Assembly (NCBI RefSeq): GCF_014197035.1
Contig: NZ_JACIEU010000035.1
Location: 1-36,975, forward strand
DNA: 36,975 nt
Direction of reading: 5' to 3'
Source: Sphingobium scionense
GTDB lineage: Bacteria > Pseudomonadota > Alphaproteobacteria > Sphingomonadales > Sphingomonadaceae
The position numbers and the translations under genes are program-made. This document shows positions 15,745-23,851 of the stretch, in pieces. Under the pieces are notes generated by a model. That model was not told where the DNA came from, did not search any database, and was given only the letters and a program-made list of their open reading frames with translations. How positions within the stretch are numbered: the stretch's first letter is position 1; each line of letters opens with the position of its first letter.

Positions 15745-16622
15745 TCAGCACCCACCCGCGCTGGCTCACGGTCGCGGCCGAATACGTCCCAAGCCAGAGC
15801 GACGAGAGCTCCAAGAATGAGGAATTCCAAAAGAAACTGGCTCCAGCTCAAAACGCCCACAAGGACGGATTCGCCGGTGAAAGCGCTGTACAAGAGCGTG
15901 TTGCCGATCACGCCTTTGAGAAGCGCCACGAGGAAGGCGATGATCAGCACGCGGACTGACCTCGATCTTGGAAGCCCGTCCCAGATAAGCACCGTCATCA
16001 GCACCGCCCCGGCGACTGCCTCACCAAAGGACAAATATGCGGCAACGGTGACGTGAAACGGGTATGGAAACGCATAGAGATCGGGACGGGCCAGCCACGC
16101 GAAATGCTGGATGAGAGGTTCAAGCGCGTGGGCCACAAGCTTTCGAGCGGCCGTGCTGATCGCGCCGATCGCCAATGCGGCAATTAATAACGACGGAATG
16201 CCGAGAACCCATCGCACAGCGACCACGCACGACAGCGCAACGATGGCAACGCGTATCAGCGGACGGATCAGGCCGATCGCCGAATAGGCCCAGGCTCCCG
16301 TCACCACCCCACTCATGATCCCTACGCGCAATGTCTCTTGAATGGCAGCCATGATGACGAACGCGATGATCGTCCGCGCCATGATGCTGCGATGAGCCAT
16401 GCTGGGATGGGCGAGCTTGAGAAAGGCGAGCAACGCACCGGCCATGAAGAATTCATTCAGCCATTGAGCCCAGACGGGTGGCTGAGGCAGCGGAAACGGC
16501 ACGCCGGCCGCCAGCAGACCGACGTGAACGCTCATCGCCACGGCTCCAGCGAGAACCAGGCTCGCGGATAGCAGGCCGGGTCTTCGAACTGCAGATAAGG
16601 CGAAGGGAGCAGTCTGCTGCAT
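15741..16622 (-). CDS. Integral membrane protein of unknown function
   Basis: I choose the ATG at 16622 (MQQTAPFALSAVRRPG) because AAGGAG lies five bases upstream; the frame also opens at 16676, where an ATG overlaps the OsmC stop. The product is 293 residues with about seven or eight hydrophobic helices, a loop with FPLPQPPVWAQW near residues 42-54 and a C-terminal cytoplasmic tail. I do not recognise the family. It is coupled to the CPBP protease gene by a 4-base overlap at its 3' end. A substrate or chaperone of that protease is a natural guess from context, but nothing in the sequence proves it. Confidence 0.75.
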   Translation of the reverse strand: MQQTAPFALSAVRRPGLLSASLVLAGAVAMSVHVGLLAAGVPFPLPQPPVWAQWLNEFFMAGALLAFLKLAHPSMAHRSIMARTIIAFVIMAAIQETLRVGIMSGVVTGAWAYSAIGLIRPLIRVAIVALSCVVAVRWVLGIPSLLIAALAIGAISTAARKLVAHALEPLIQHFAWLARPDLYAFPYPFHVTVAAYLSFGEAVAGAVLMTVLIWDGLPRSRSVRVLIIAFLVALLKGVIGNTLLYSAFTGESVLVGVLSWSQFLLEFLILGALVALAWDVFGRDREPARVGAE

Positions 16623-16672
16623 CAATGCTCCTTCGTGATTCGGGCGTCCGGAGCTAGCTGGCGAAGTCATGG

Positions 16673-17122
16673 TCATTTGCCGAGGGATTCATCGAGGGAC
16701 CGTCCGAGCTTCGTATTGATGACGGGGGCGCCCTCCAGAATGCGTTGAATGGGGCACTTGGCCGCGACGTCGAGCAAACGCTTTCGCTGCGCACCGTCGA
16801 GTTCGACACCTCGGATGAAGACGGTCTTCTCGAAGACATCGGCAGGGGTAGATGAGCCCGCAGATAGCTTCTTCGCGTGATCGACCACCACTTCCACATG
16901 CTCAAGCGGCCAGTTCTGCTGGCGGGCGAACCAGCGCACGGTGATGGCACTGCATTCGGCCAGGGCGGCCGTCATTAGCTCGAAGGGGTTTGGGCCAAGT
17001 CCCTCGCCGCCAGCGCTGATCGGCTCATCACCAACAATGCTGTGAGCACCCATTTCGATTTGAACTGCAAAGAGGCTTTCACCGGTTTCCGAAGCCGTCG
17101 CGCGGGTACGCAGTGCCACCAT
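16673..17122 (-). CDS. OsmC/Ohr-family peroxiredoxin-like protein
   Basis: I choose the ATG at 17122 (MVALRTRATASETGE), with GGAGAG seven bases upstream, rather than the long frame start at 17239 that lies inside the previous gene. The product is 149 residues. The two redox cysteines of the family are present: C57 in ALAECSAITV and C123 in AAKCPIQRIL. OsmC-type proteins reduce organic hydroperoxides through this pair. Spacing to the upstream aspartic protease gene is 19 nt. The gene lies in the middle of a tightly packed stress operon. Confidence 0.92.
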   Translation of the reverse strand: MVALRTRATASETGESLFAVQIEMGAHSIVGDEPISAGGEGLGPNPFELMTAALAECSAITVRWFARQQNWPLEHVEVVVDHAKKLSAGSSTPADVFEKTVFIRGVELDGAQRKRLLDVAAKCPIQRILEGAPVINTKLGRSLDESLGK

Positions 17123-17141
17123 TCGATTTCTCTCCGATCCG

Positions 17142-18170
17142 TCAGCGCGGATCTGCATGGCGACGCCGCGCGTCGGCGTTGATGGAGGCCGCACGACCTG
17201 AGTTCTCGAGACGCGTGATGCACAGGCGGCGACCGGCATAGTCGAAAGCGATCACGCCACCGTTCCAAAGAGGGACGCCCAGGGTGCCGTCGATCCCAGT
17301 GCCTTCAAAAGCCGGGACGTCCGAGGTAAGGCTGACCTCCAGCGATCCGAAGCTGGAAGCGCCTGCACGGACATCGGCTACGCGAACGACCGCACCTTTC
17401 ACCGCACCGCCGACGCCATAGCCTATTTCTTTCGCGACGGCCTTTTGGAGCAGCCTCTTGCCGGGTTCGCTACGAACGAAGTCGCCCCCCAGAACCAACG
17501 AACTGTGGCGGGTGCCAAGGTCGACCAGCACCTTGAGGCGAACCGGCCGTTCGCCGCCATCCGGGAGGACTTCGATCTCAACGACTGGAGACTCGTGCAC
17601 GATCTCCAGCGGAATGGGAGAAGCACATCGAACCGTAGCTCCTGATCTGTCGACGGTTACCTGCCGGCGCGCGTAGTCGACACTGACCGTTCCGTTCTGG
17701 AAGGCTGGCGCACCAAGAAGTACATCGACGGGAAACCCGGCCGAGGATGACAGATTGCCAAGATCGACCGCGTATGCGGCGAGGTTCTCGAACCGGAACG
17801 GCCCCGCCGCCAGCCGTGAAATGGTGACGGGCATAAGCGCCTTCGCTTCGTTGCCGCCACCGGCGGCATCACCGGCCGAGCCACCCTCGCTGAGGCCGAG
17901 TTCCTTGCTGGCCTGCCGGTCGATGAGCACCGCACCCGCCCCACTGTCAAGAACCCCGCTTCGTCGCTGTCCGTTCACGTCCACCGATATCCGGACAAGG
18001 TTGTCCGCCAACTCGAAGGGTATGACGGTCACCTCTGAGGTCGTTGGAGTCGGGACGCGGGACGCGGGCGCAGGTGCGTCCTGCACCCTTGCCGGCGATC
18101 CTGCCTGACCGCTGCCAGCGAGGAAGAGCGCCGCCACAAGTGCGACGCTGCTCGACACTGAGCCGCTCAT
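17142..18170 (-). CDS. Secreted retropepsin-like protein with DSG and degenerate second motif
   Basis: The protein has 342 residues with a signal peptide ending near residue 23 (ALFLAGSGQA). The first catalytic-type motif is VLDSGAGAVLI (D75-S76-G77). The second is VLVDLGTRHSSLVL, where D217-L-G replaces D-T-G; this may weaken catalysis. The two-domain layout resembles the other retropepsin-like protein at 10360-11289. It should be periplasmic; the substrate is unknown. The start ATG overlaps the pirin stop by 4 bases and its stop is 19 nt before OsmC, so it is embedded in the stress operon and probably cotranslated with pirin. Confidence 0.72.
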   Translation of the reverse strand: MSGSVSSSVALVAALFLAGSGQAGSPARVQDAPAPASRVPTPTTSEVTVIPFELADNLVRISVDVNGQRRSGVLDSGAGAVLIDRQASKELGLSEGGSAGDAAGGGNEAKALMPVTISRLAAGPFRFENLAAYAVDLGNLSSSAGFPVDVLLGAPAFQNGTVSVDYARRQVTVDRSGATVRCASPIPLEIVHESPVVEIEVLPDGGERPVRLKVLVDLGTRHSSLVLGGDFVRSEPGKRLLQKAVAKEIGYGVGGAVKGAVVRVADVRAGASSFGSLEVSLTSDVPAFEGTGIDGTLGVPLWNGGVIAFDYAGRRLCITRLENSGRAASINADARRRHADPR

Positions 18171-19060
18171 TTTTCGGCGCTAGCCGGTTGCGCCGGCTCG
18201 TCCGGCAGTGGGATGAATTCGCCATCGTCCGCATCCGGCAGCTTCATGCGGCCCGCCTTCCAGTCGGATGCCGCCTGGGCGAGCCGATCCTTCGAGGACG
18301 ACACGAAGTTCCAGAAGATGTGGCGCTCGCCGATGGGCTCGCCGCCGAGAACCATGACGGTCGAATGCGTCTTGGCCTTGAAGTGCGAGGCACCCGCACC
18401 CAGCACCAGCATCTGGCCGGCTTCGTAGCGCGTGCCGTGCATCTCGATCGCGCCCGCCGCGATGTAGAGCGCGCGTTCCTCGTGCTTGTCCGGCACCTCG
18501 GCAACCGCGCCTGGCTCCATCTCGAGATGGGCGTAGAAGAGTGGGGAATGGGTCTTGGCACCCGCCGTGAGGCCGTAGGCGCTGCCGGCGATGAGATGAC
18601 CGGCAACCCCGCCGTCGTTCCAGTGCGGAAGGTTCGTTCCCGCATAGTGGGTGAAAGATGGCGCCGTCTCCTCGAACTCCTCAGGCAGCGCGACCCACGC
18701 TTGGATACCATGCAGGCGGTCGCCGACCGCGCGGGCATGCTCGAAACGCTCGCTGTGCGTGATTCCGCTGCCAGCCGTCATCCAGTTCACTTGCCTTGGC
18801 CGAATCGGCTGCTCGTAGCCCAGGCTGTCCCGGTGCATGATCTCGCCCGAGAACAGATAGCTCACGGTCGAAAGCCCGACGTGGGGATGTGCCCTTACAT
18901 CGAACTTGCGGTCGAGGCCGAGAGCCAGATCGACCGGTCCCATGTGGTCGAAGAAGATGAAGGGGCCAATCATACGGCGCTTCGCGAAAGGCAGGACGCG
19001 GCCGACTTCGAAGCCGCCGCCCAGGTCGCGGCGACGCTGCTCGATGACCATTTCAATCAT
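18167..19060 (-). CDS. Pirin-family cupin protein
   Basis: I choose the ATG at 19060 (MIEMVIEQRRRDLGGGFEVG) with GGAGAG five bases upstream; the frame extends to 19171 but that part overlaps the acetyltransferase gene. The product is 297 residues. Pirin features: FIFFDHMGP, DVRAHPHVGLSTVSYLF, GEIMHRDSLG, and GSGITHSERF. These supply the iron-binding His residues and Glu of the N-terminal cupin. A second cupin follows. Bacterial pirins include quercetinases and redox-responsive regulators; the substrate is not predictable. It overlaps the acetyltransferase gene by 8 bases and the aspartic protease start by 4 bases. Confidence 0.93.
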   Translation of the reverse strand: MIEMVIEQRRRDLGGGFEVGRVLPFAKRRMIGPFIFFDHMGPVDLALGLDRKFDVRAHPHVGLSTVSYLFSGEIMHRDSLGYEQPIRPRQVNWMTAGSGITHSERFEHARAVGDRLHGIQAWVALPEEFEETAPSFTHYAGTNLPHWNDGGVAGHLIAGSAYGLTAGAKTHSPLFYAHLEMEPGAVAEVPDKHEERALYIAAGAIEMHGTRYEAGQMLVLGAGASHFKAKTHSTVMVLGGEPIGERHIFWNFVSSSKDRLAQAASDWKAGRMKLPDADDGEFIPLPDEPAQPASAEK

Positions 19061-19349
19061 GGGGGCTCTCCGGCGCGATGATGTCGGCATATTCGGGATG
19101 CCGCGCGTAGTAGGCGGCCATGAAAGGGCAAAGCAGAACTGCCTTGCGTCCTGTGGCACGGATCGCCTCAAAGGTGCCGTACGCGAGTTTCGATCCGAGC
19201 CCTTGACCGGAGAAGTGTTCCGGCACGATCGTATGGGTTAGCACGATACTGTCGCCCTCGAGCCTGTAATAGGCTGCAGCCATCTCGTGGCTGCCTTCGA
19301 TCGGCAGCTCGAAGCGGTGCTCGGGGGGATTGTCCTCGACGGCGCTCAC
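19053..19349 (-). CDS. Small GNAT-type N-acetyltransferase (COG2388-like)
   Basis: The protein has 98 residues. It contains the short Gcn5-like core typical of the YjdJ/COG2388 group: YYRLEGDSIVLTHTIVPEHF, then the acetyl-CoA loop SGQGLGSKLAYG and the strand AVLLCPFMAAYYARHPEYAD. The start is GTG at 19349 and overlaps the stop of the upstream hydrolase by 4 bases (GTGA). The target is unknown. This fold often sits next to pirin and quinone-related enzymes. No signal or membrane segment. Confidence 0.88.
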   Translation of the reverse strand: MSAVEDNPPEHRFELPIEGSHEMAAAYYRLEGDSIVLTHTIVPEHFSGQGLGSKLAYGTFEAIRATGRKAVLLCPFMAAYYARHPEYADIIAPESPHD

Positions 19350-20188
19350 GCGAGGGCCTCCCCTTTGGCGAACGCCAACAGGTCGGCGTTGATGATGTCG
19401 GGATGGGTCGCGAACATGCCGTGCGACAAACCGGGGTAGGTTTTGAGCGTGCCGTTCGGGAGAAGTTTGATCGCAGTGCGGGCGGAGGCATCGATCGGCA
19501 CGACCTGATCGTCTTCGCCGTGCATCAAGAGCACGGGCAGCGATACCGCCTTCAGATCCTCGGTGAAGTCAGTTTCGGAGAAGGCGACGATACAGTCGTA
19601 GTGGGCCTTCGCGCCGCCCATCATGCCTTGGCGCCACCAGTTGCGGATCAGGCCTTCGCTGACTTCTGCGCCGTCGCGGTTGAAGCCGTAGAATGGACCG
19701 CTGGGCACAGCGAGGAAAAACTGCGCGCGGTTGCGGCTGAGCGCTTGGCGGAAACCATCAAAAACCGACATCGGCAGCCCGCCGGGATAGCGCTCCGTCG
19801 CCAGCATGATGGGCGGCACCGCGCCCAGTAGGACGGCCTTGGCGACGCGCCCCGGTGCGCTGCGTGCAACGTAGCGGATCACTTCGCCACCACCCGTCGA
19901 ATGTCCGATATGCACCGCGTCCTTCAGATCCAGCGCTTCGGCCAGTTCCGCGACGTCGGCCGCATAGGTGTCCATCTCGTTGCCGATATCGGTCTGATCC
20001 GAGCGGCCATGGCCGCGCCGGTCATGCGCGACCACACGGTAGCCTTTGCCGAGAAAGAACAGCATCTGGTTGTCCCAGTCGTCGGAGCTCAGTGGCCAAC
20101 CGTGATGGAACACGATGGGCTGGGCGTCGCGCGGTCCCCAATCCTTGTAGAAAAGGCGGGTGCCATCCTTTGTCGTTAGTGTTGACAT
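19346..20188 (-). CDS. Alpha/beta hydrolase (non-haem haloperoxidase/esterase type)
   Basis: The protein has 280 residues. The fold is clear: VFHHGWPLSSDDW (oxyanion region), nucleophile S97 in GHSTGGGEV, acid D226/D227 in GEDDQVVP, and H256 in LSHGM. This matches the cofactor-free chloroperoxidase or arylesterase subgroup, which hydrolyses esters and can form peracids. It lacks a signal peptide. It heads the tight 20188-14842 gene run and ends in a 4-base overlap with the acetyltransferase gene. It is 137 nt downstream of the azoreductase stop. Confidence 0.93.
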   Translation of the reverse strand: MSTLTTKDGTRLFYKDWGPRDAQPIVFHHGWPLSSDDWDNQMLFFLGKGYRVVAHDRRGHGRSDQTDIGNEMDTYAADVAELAEALDLKDAVHIGHSTGGGEVIRYVARSAPGRVAKAVLLGAVPPIMLATERYPGGLPMSVFDGFRQALSRNRAQFFLAVPSGPFYGFNRDGAEVSEGLIRNWWRQGMMGGAKAHYDCIVAFSETDFTEDLKAVSLPVLLMHGEDDQVVPIDASARTAIKLLPNGTLKTYPGLSHGMFATHPDIINADLLAFAKGEALA

Positions 20189-20325
20189 CTACTGGTCAAT
20201 CCTTCTCGTCGGAGTGTCTTCCTGTGGCTCAGATCAGCCACAATCGCAGTGCGGCCGGCTTGGAGGCCATGGTCTGGCGAACGGTGCCCGGCATCAGTTC
20301 CGCGTCACGCTTCCCGCGTAACCGC

Positions 20326-20976
20326 TCAGCCCTCCGCCTGATTGGGGAAGGTGGCTCCGCCGGCCGCGATCTGCGCGACGGCGGCCGCGATCTGCGATCT
20401 GGCATGCGCGATCCCCGCTTCACGCGCTTCGGGACCAAAGCCGATCTTCTCGGCGTGGACAAAGGCGACGTCGGTGATCCCGATAAAGCCGAGCAGCTGC
20501 TTGAGGTAGGGCTCCTGGAAGTCGATGACCTTGGCCGGCCCCTCGGTATAGAGACCGCCACGCGACTGGATCACGATGTCGCGAATGCCCTTGAGCAATC
20601 CTTCCGGTCCGGACTCGCCGTAAGCGAACGTGACGCGCGGACGCAGCACATGGTCGAACCAGGTGCGTAGTGACGACGGAATGCTGAAGTTATACATGGG
20701 CGCGCCGATCACGAGGACCGTCGCGTGCTGCAGCTCAGCGATGAGATCGTCCGATAGCGACTTGGTAACGAGCTCATCCTCAGTCGCCGCGACGGCGCGA
20801 ATGCCGGCGACGGTTTTCGGCGTCAGGTGCGGTATCGGGTCACCGCCCAGGTCGCGACGGGTGACGACGGCATCGGGGTTCGCCGCCAGCAAGGACTGCA
20901 CGGTGTCCTCCACCAGGGCACGCGAAACCGATCCTTCGCCCGAAGTGCTGCTATTAATCGCGAGAATTCGGTCCAT
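20326..20976 (-). CDS. azoR: FMN-dependent NADH:quinone/azo reductase (AzoR type)
   Basis: I choose the ATG at 20976 (MDRILAINSSTSGEGSVSRA) with GGAG upstream over the ATG at 20988; the product is 216 residues, the AzoR length. Features: the phosphate loop SSTSGEGSVSRAL, the isoalloxazine segment GAPMYNFSIPSSLRTWFDHV, and the SRGGLYTEGP loop. AzoR-type enzymes reduce quinones and azo dyes by two electrons. It is downstream of one copy of the 42-bp repeat (21031-21072) and was probably controlled by a LysR-type regulator, although no such gene lies next to it here. It may also support the Kef antiporter. Confidence 0.92.
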   Translation of the reverse strand: MDRILAINSSTSGEGSVSRALVEDTVQSLLAANPDAVVTRRDLGGDPIPHLTPKTVAGIRAVAATEDELVTKSLSDDLIAELQHATVLVIGAPMYNFSIPSSLRTWFDHVLRPRVTFAYGESGPEGLLKGIRDIVIQSRGGLYTEGPAKVIDFQEPYLKQLLGFIGITDVAFVHAEKIGFGPEAREAGIAHARSQIAAAVAQIAAGGATFPNQAEG

Positions 20977-21030
20977 ACAGCGCTCCATTCTATCTCTGAA
21001 GCGCAGCCTACCATTCCCCCAAGCGGCTCA

Positions 21031-21072
21031 GTAGCATCGCCCGATGACAAGCTGTGTCGCAGAATGCGGAAC
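21031..21072. promoter_or_regulatory. Copy A of 42-bp repeated regulatory element
   Basis: The sequence runs from GTAGCATCGCCCGATGAC to GTGTCGCAGAATGCGGAAC. About 31 of 42 positions match copy B (26143-26184) and about 31 match copy C (29695-29736), by eye. Similarity with copy B also extends left to 21011 (CCATTCCCC). It sits 55 nt upstream of the azoreductase start. Copy B lies next to a LysR gene, so this is likely a LysR-type operator/promoter. No LysR gene follows here. Confidence 0.6.
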
Positions 21073-21266
21073 TCTCCTGACCGTCTTGGCCCCGGGCGGA
21101 GTAGATCCACGGGAGTCGACGCGTGCTTCCCTCCTGAACCGGCGCTCGCCCGACGGACAGTTCCTGTAGCGGCCGTGCATGGTGCGACGGCGCCACCCGC
21201 ACGTCACCGCCACGGGGCTGAATGGGGTTGCTAACGCGCCGAATTATCCGGCCTTGGGTGGTGAAA

Positions 21267-22130
21267 TCAGTTGGGTCCGGCCAGTTGGATCCGAAGCGCA
21301 TCAAGTTCCGCGTCGGTTTGTTCGCGGATCGCGCGCATCATGCGTTCCGCATCATGATCGATCGACGATCTGGGCGGAACATGCCGTTGGATCGATAGCT
21401 CCACCACGCGCGCCGCAACGGTGGTCGGTTCGCCCTGCGCTGCGGAGCCGGCGAGCTTCTCCATACAGACGCGCAGGCGATTGCCATAGAGCTTCCGCTG
21501 AGCCGCCGTCATGCTGTGGTCGATCTGCGCCAATGCCGCGGTAGCGCGCGAACCGGCCGCTTCGAGATCGCTCATCGATGCGACGATGACGTCGATACCG
21601 AAGGGCTTCAACTCTGCCCGGTAGGCAGCCGAGAAGGCCTCCATTGCCGCCTGCGACGCACCCGATACGCCATCAAAGTGACGAGGCATCTCCGCCGTCC
21701 ATGAACTGATCTGGACGATGCGTCCGTGCGCCATCCGCAATGCCGGAAGGAAGGCGTTGATCACCGCGAGCCCGCCGAACACATTCACTTCAAATCCCTG
21801 ACGGACCTCCTCCAGCGGGAGAAGTTCAAGTGGACCTGGCGACAGGTGGGTCGTGTTGTTGATGAGAATATCGAGTCCGGAGGCTCCGATCGCCTCGGAC
21901 ACTCCTGCGGCCCAAGCACTCACCGGCCCTGCATTCTTCAGATCGCATACCGCCAGACTGACACGCCCGTTGGATGCACGCCGTAAATCCTCCGCCTCCT
22001 GTGAAGAATTGGCGGTGCCGAAGACGATGTAGCGCTTGGCGGCGAGCCCAAGCGCGATCTCACGTCCAAGACCCCGCCCAGCACCCGTTACCACGACGGA
22101 TCGACCGGACCGTCCAATGCGCGTCGGCAT
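21267..22130 (-). CDS. SDR-family protein lacking the catalytic Tyr and Lys
   Basis: The protein has 287 residues with a classical SDR dinucleotide fold: TGAGRGLG for the cofactor, an Asp-containing CDLKNAG, ILINNTT (NNAG position) and ISSWTAE with the catalytic Ser. Where YxxxK is expected the sequence reads VSGASQAAMEAFS, so both the Tyr and the Lys are replaced (Ser and Gln). The codons were read back and confirm this. It should bind NAD(P) but is unlikely to do ordinary dehydrogenase chemistry. It lies 39 nt downstream of the LLM flavoprotein gene. Confidence 0.85.
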   Translation of the reverse strand: MPTRIGRSGRSVVVTGAGRGLGREIALGLAAKRYIVFGTANSSQEAEDLRRASNGRVSLAVCDLKNAGPVSAWAAGVSEAIGASGLDILINNTTHLSPGPLELLPLEEVRQGFEVNVFGGLAVINAFLPALRMAHGRIVQISSWTAEMPRHFDGVSGASQAAMEAFSAAYRAELKPFGIDVIVASMSDLEAAGSRATAALAQIDHSMTAAQRKLYGNRLRVCMEKLAGSAAQGEPTTVAARVVELSIQRHVPPRSSIDHDAERMMRAIREQTDAELDALRIQLAGPN

Positions 22131-22169
22131 GTCGTGTGCCCTTTGCCCTTTGCTCGAAAGTGGAAAGCC

Positions 22170-23210
22170 TCATCCTGTTCGAAGGCGTTCCCGCACCATG
22201 GGAGCGACTTCAGCACCGAGGAATTCGATCGACCTTTTCATCGCGGCCGTTTCGAGCGACGCGGTACTCATTTGGAAGGTGATGCGGGAGACGCCGCCCA
22301 GCGCCTCGCTGGCGCGCAACATCTTGGCCGCCACCGTTTCCGGGCTGCCGACCAGGAACGCGCCCTCCGGGCCGGCCATGTCGTCGAACTGCGCGCGTGT
22401 CGGCGGCGACCAGCCGCGCTCGCGGCCGACTTTGCCGGTCAGGTGCGCCCAGCCAGGAAAGAAGGCGTCGCGCGCCGCGGCGTCGGTCTCACCGACGAAA
22501 CCCATCGCATGAATGCCAACCTTGAGTTTGGCAGGATCATGTCCGGCCTCGGCACCTGCCTCGCGATAGGAATCGACCGCCGGCCTGAACCGATCAAACG
22601 TGCCACCGATAATGGCCACCATCAGCGGAAGGCCTAGCGTTCCGGCGCGCGCGAACGATTGCGGCGAGCCACCAACGCCAACCCAAACCGGGAGGCGCGG
22701 CTGATGAGGCCGCGGGAATACACCCTGACCGTTGAGTGCCGGCCGAAACCGACCTTGCCACGTTGGGTGGCTCGTTTCGCCGAGCTTCAGGAAGAGTGCA
22801 AGATTCTCCGCAAACAGCTCGTCATAGGCACGCGTATCGAGACCGAACAGAGGGAACGCCTCGCCGAACGAACCCCGCCCGACGACGAGCTCGGCACGCC
22901 CCCGGGAGATCAGGTCGATCGTCGCGAATTCCTGGAAGACCCGCACGGGATCCGCCGCGCTCAGAATCGTCACAGCACTGGTGAGCCGAATACGGCTTGT
23001 GCGCGCAGCAGCCGCGGCGAGAATGATCGACGGAGCGGAATCGAGGAACTCGGCCCGGTGATGCTCCCCGATGCCGAACACGTCGAGCCCGACCCGGTCC
23101 GCGACCTCGACCTCCTCAAGCAGCTCTGCCATACGATCGGTCGCCGACGGCAGCGCGCCGGTCGTGGGATCGGGCAGAATCGCTGCAAAGCTGTCGATAC
23201 CTATGTCCAT
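22170..23210 (-). CDS. LLM-class flavin-dependent oxidoreductase
   Basis: I choose the ATG at 23210 (MDIGIDSFAAILPDPTTG), with GGAG eight bases upstream, over the open frame to 23273. The product is 346 residues. It has the luciferase-like TIM-barrel features: VADRVGLDVFGIGEHHRAEF, then the RIRLTSAVTILSAADPVRVF strand and helix, DLISRGRAELVVGRGSF, and VGSPETVAAKMLR near the end. These enzymes use FMNH2 or F420 to oxygenate or reduce substrates. Their substrate is not predictable by eye. It lies 43 nt downstream of the VOC gene. Confidence 0.92.
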   Translation of the reverse strand: MDIGIDSFAAILPDPTTGALPSATDRMAELLEEVEVADRVGLDVFGIGEHHRAEFLDSAPSIILAAAAARTSRIRLTSAVTILSAADPVRVFQEFATIDLISRGRAELVVGRGSFGEAFPLFGLDTRAYDELFAENLALFLKLGETSHPTWQGRFRPALNGQGVFPRPHQPRLPVWVGVGGSPQSFARAGTLGLPLMVAIIGGTFDRFRPAVDSYREAGAEAGHDPAKLKVGIHAMGFVGETDAAARDAFFPGWAHLTGKVGRERGWSPPTRAQFDDMAGPEGAFLVGSPETVAAKMLRASEALGGVSRITFQMSTASLETAAMKRSIEFLGAEVAPMVRERLRTG

Positions 23211-23253
23211 CGAAACTACTCCACTGAAGCCATGTCGAGCGACGCCGGGGAAA

Positions 23254-23715
23254 TCAGGCGACCACCTCGGCAATCTCGATCAGGTTGCCGAAAGGGTCGG
23301 CGAAGAAGGCAAGCCGGCGGCTGATGGCTTCGACCAGGAACGGCCCGGCCACGATAGTCACACCGCGTTCCCGCAGCTTTTCGAGCGTCACGTCGATGCT
23401 CGCGACCTCGAGGCAGAAATGGTGATATCCGGCATAAACGAGGCTTTCGCCCAGATCAGCGTAGGGCCGCACATCGCGGGGGGCCGGCTCGCCGCCGCCC
23501 AGGATCTCGATGTGAAAGCGGTCGTCGGCTGGCGGTGCGATGAAGGCCAGCTTCTGGTCGCCATAGTCCCATTCGGCGACCACCCGGAAGTCGAGCGTCT
23601 CTACATACCAACGCTTGACGGTTTCATAGTCGGGCGCGCGCACCGCGACGTGATGGCCGCGCATGTCGGCGAAGGGCGAAGCAGCATTGTACGCGGGCGG
23701 AACGAGGTCGGTCAT
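23254..23715 (-). CDS. VOC-family (glyoxalase/dioxygenase fold) protein
   Basis: I choose the ATG at 23715 (MTDLVPPAYNAASPF) because AAGGAGG lies six bases upstream; the longer frame to 23880 overlaps the porin gene. The product is 153 residues. Metal-ligand positions of the vicinal-oxygen-chelate fold are visible: MRGHHVAVRAPD (His), AGYHHFCLEV (His) and FGNLIEIAEV (Glu). It may be a dioxygenase, glyoxalase or resistance protein for an electrophile; the family is too broad to decide. It follows the porin gene by about 136 nt. Confidence 0.9.
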   Translation of the reverse strand: MTDLVPPAYNAASPFADMRGHHVAVRAPDYETVKRWYVETLDFRVVAEWDYGDQKLAFIAPPADDRFHIEILGGGEPAPRDVRPYADLGESLVYAGYHHFCLEVASIDVTLEKLRERGVTIVAGPFLVEAISRRLAFFADPFGNLIEIAEVVA

Positions 23716-23851
23716 GAGAGCCCTCCTTCGTGATGAAAAATACGAAAACGCGGTAGAACCACTGCCCGCAGAGACCTGTAAGGCGACGATCGACCCCGCA
23801 GGCCCATCGCCCCCGCCGGGCCGAGGATGGGGAGCGCCGACCACCGCACGA

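Noticed and set aside
21008..21304. 98-codon minus-strand frame between azoreductase and SDR genes
   Set aside because: It overlaps copy A of the regulatory repeat and lacks a ribosome binding site and protein-like composition.
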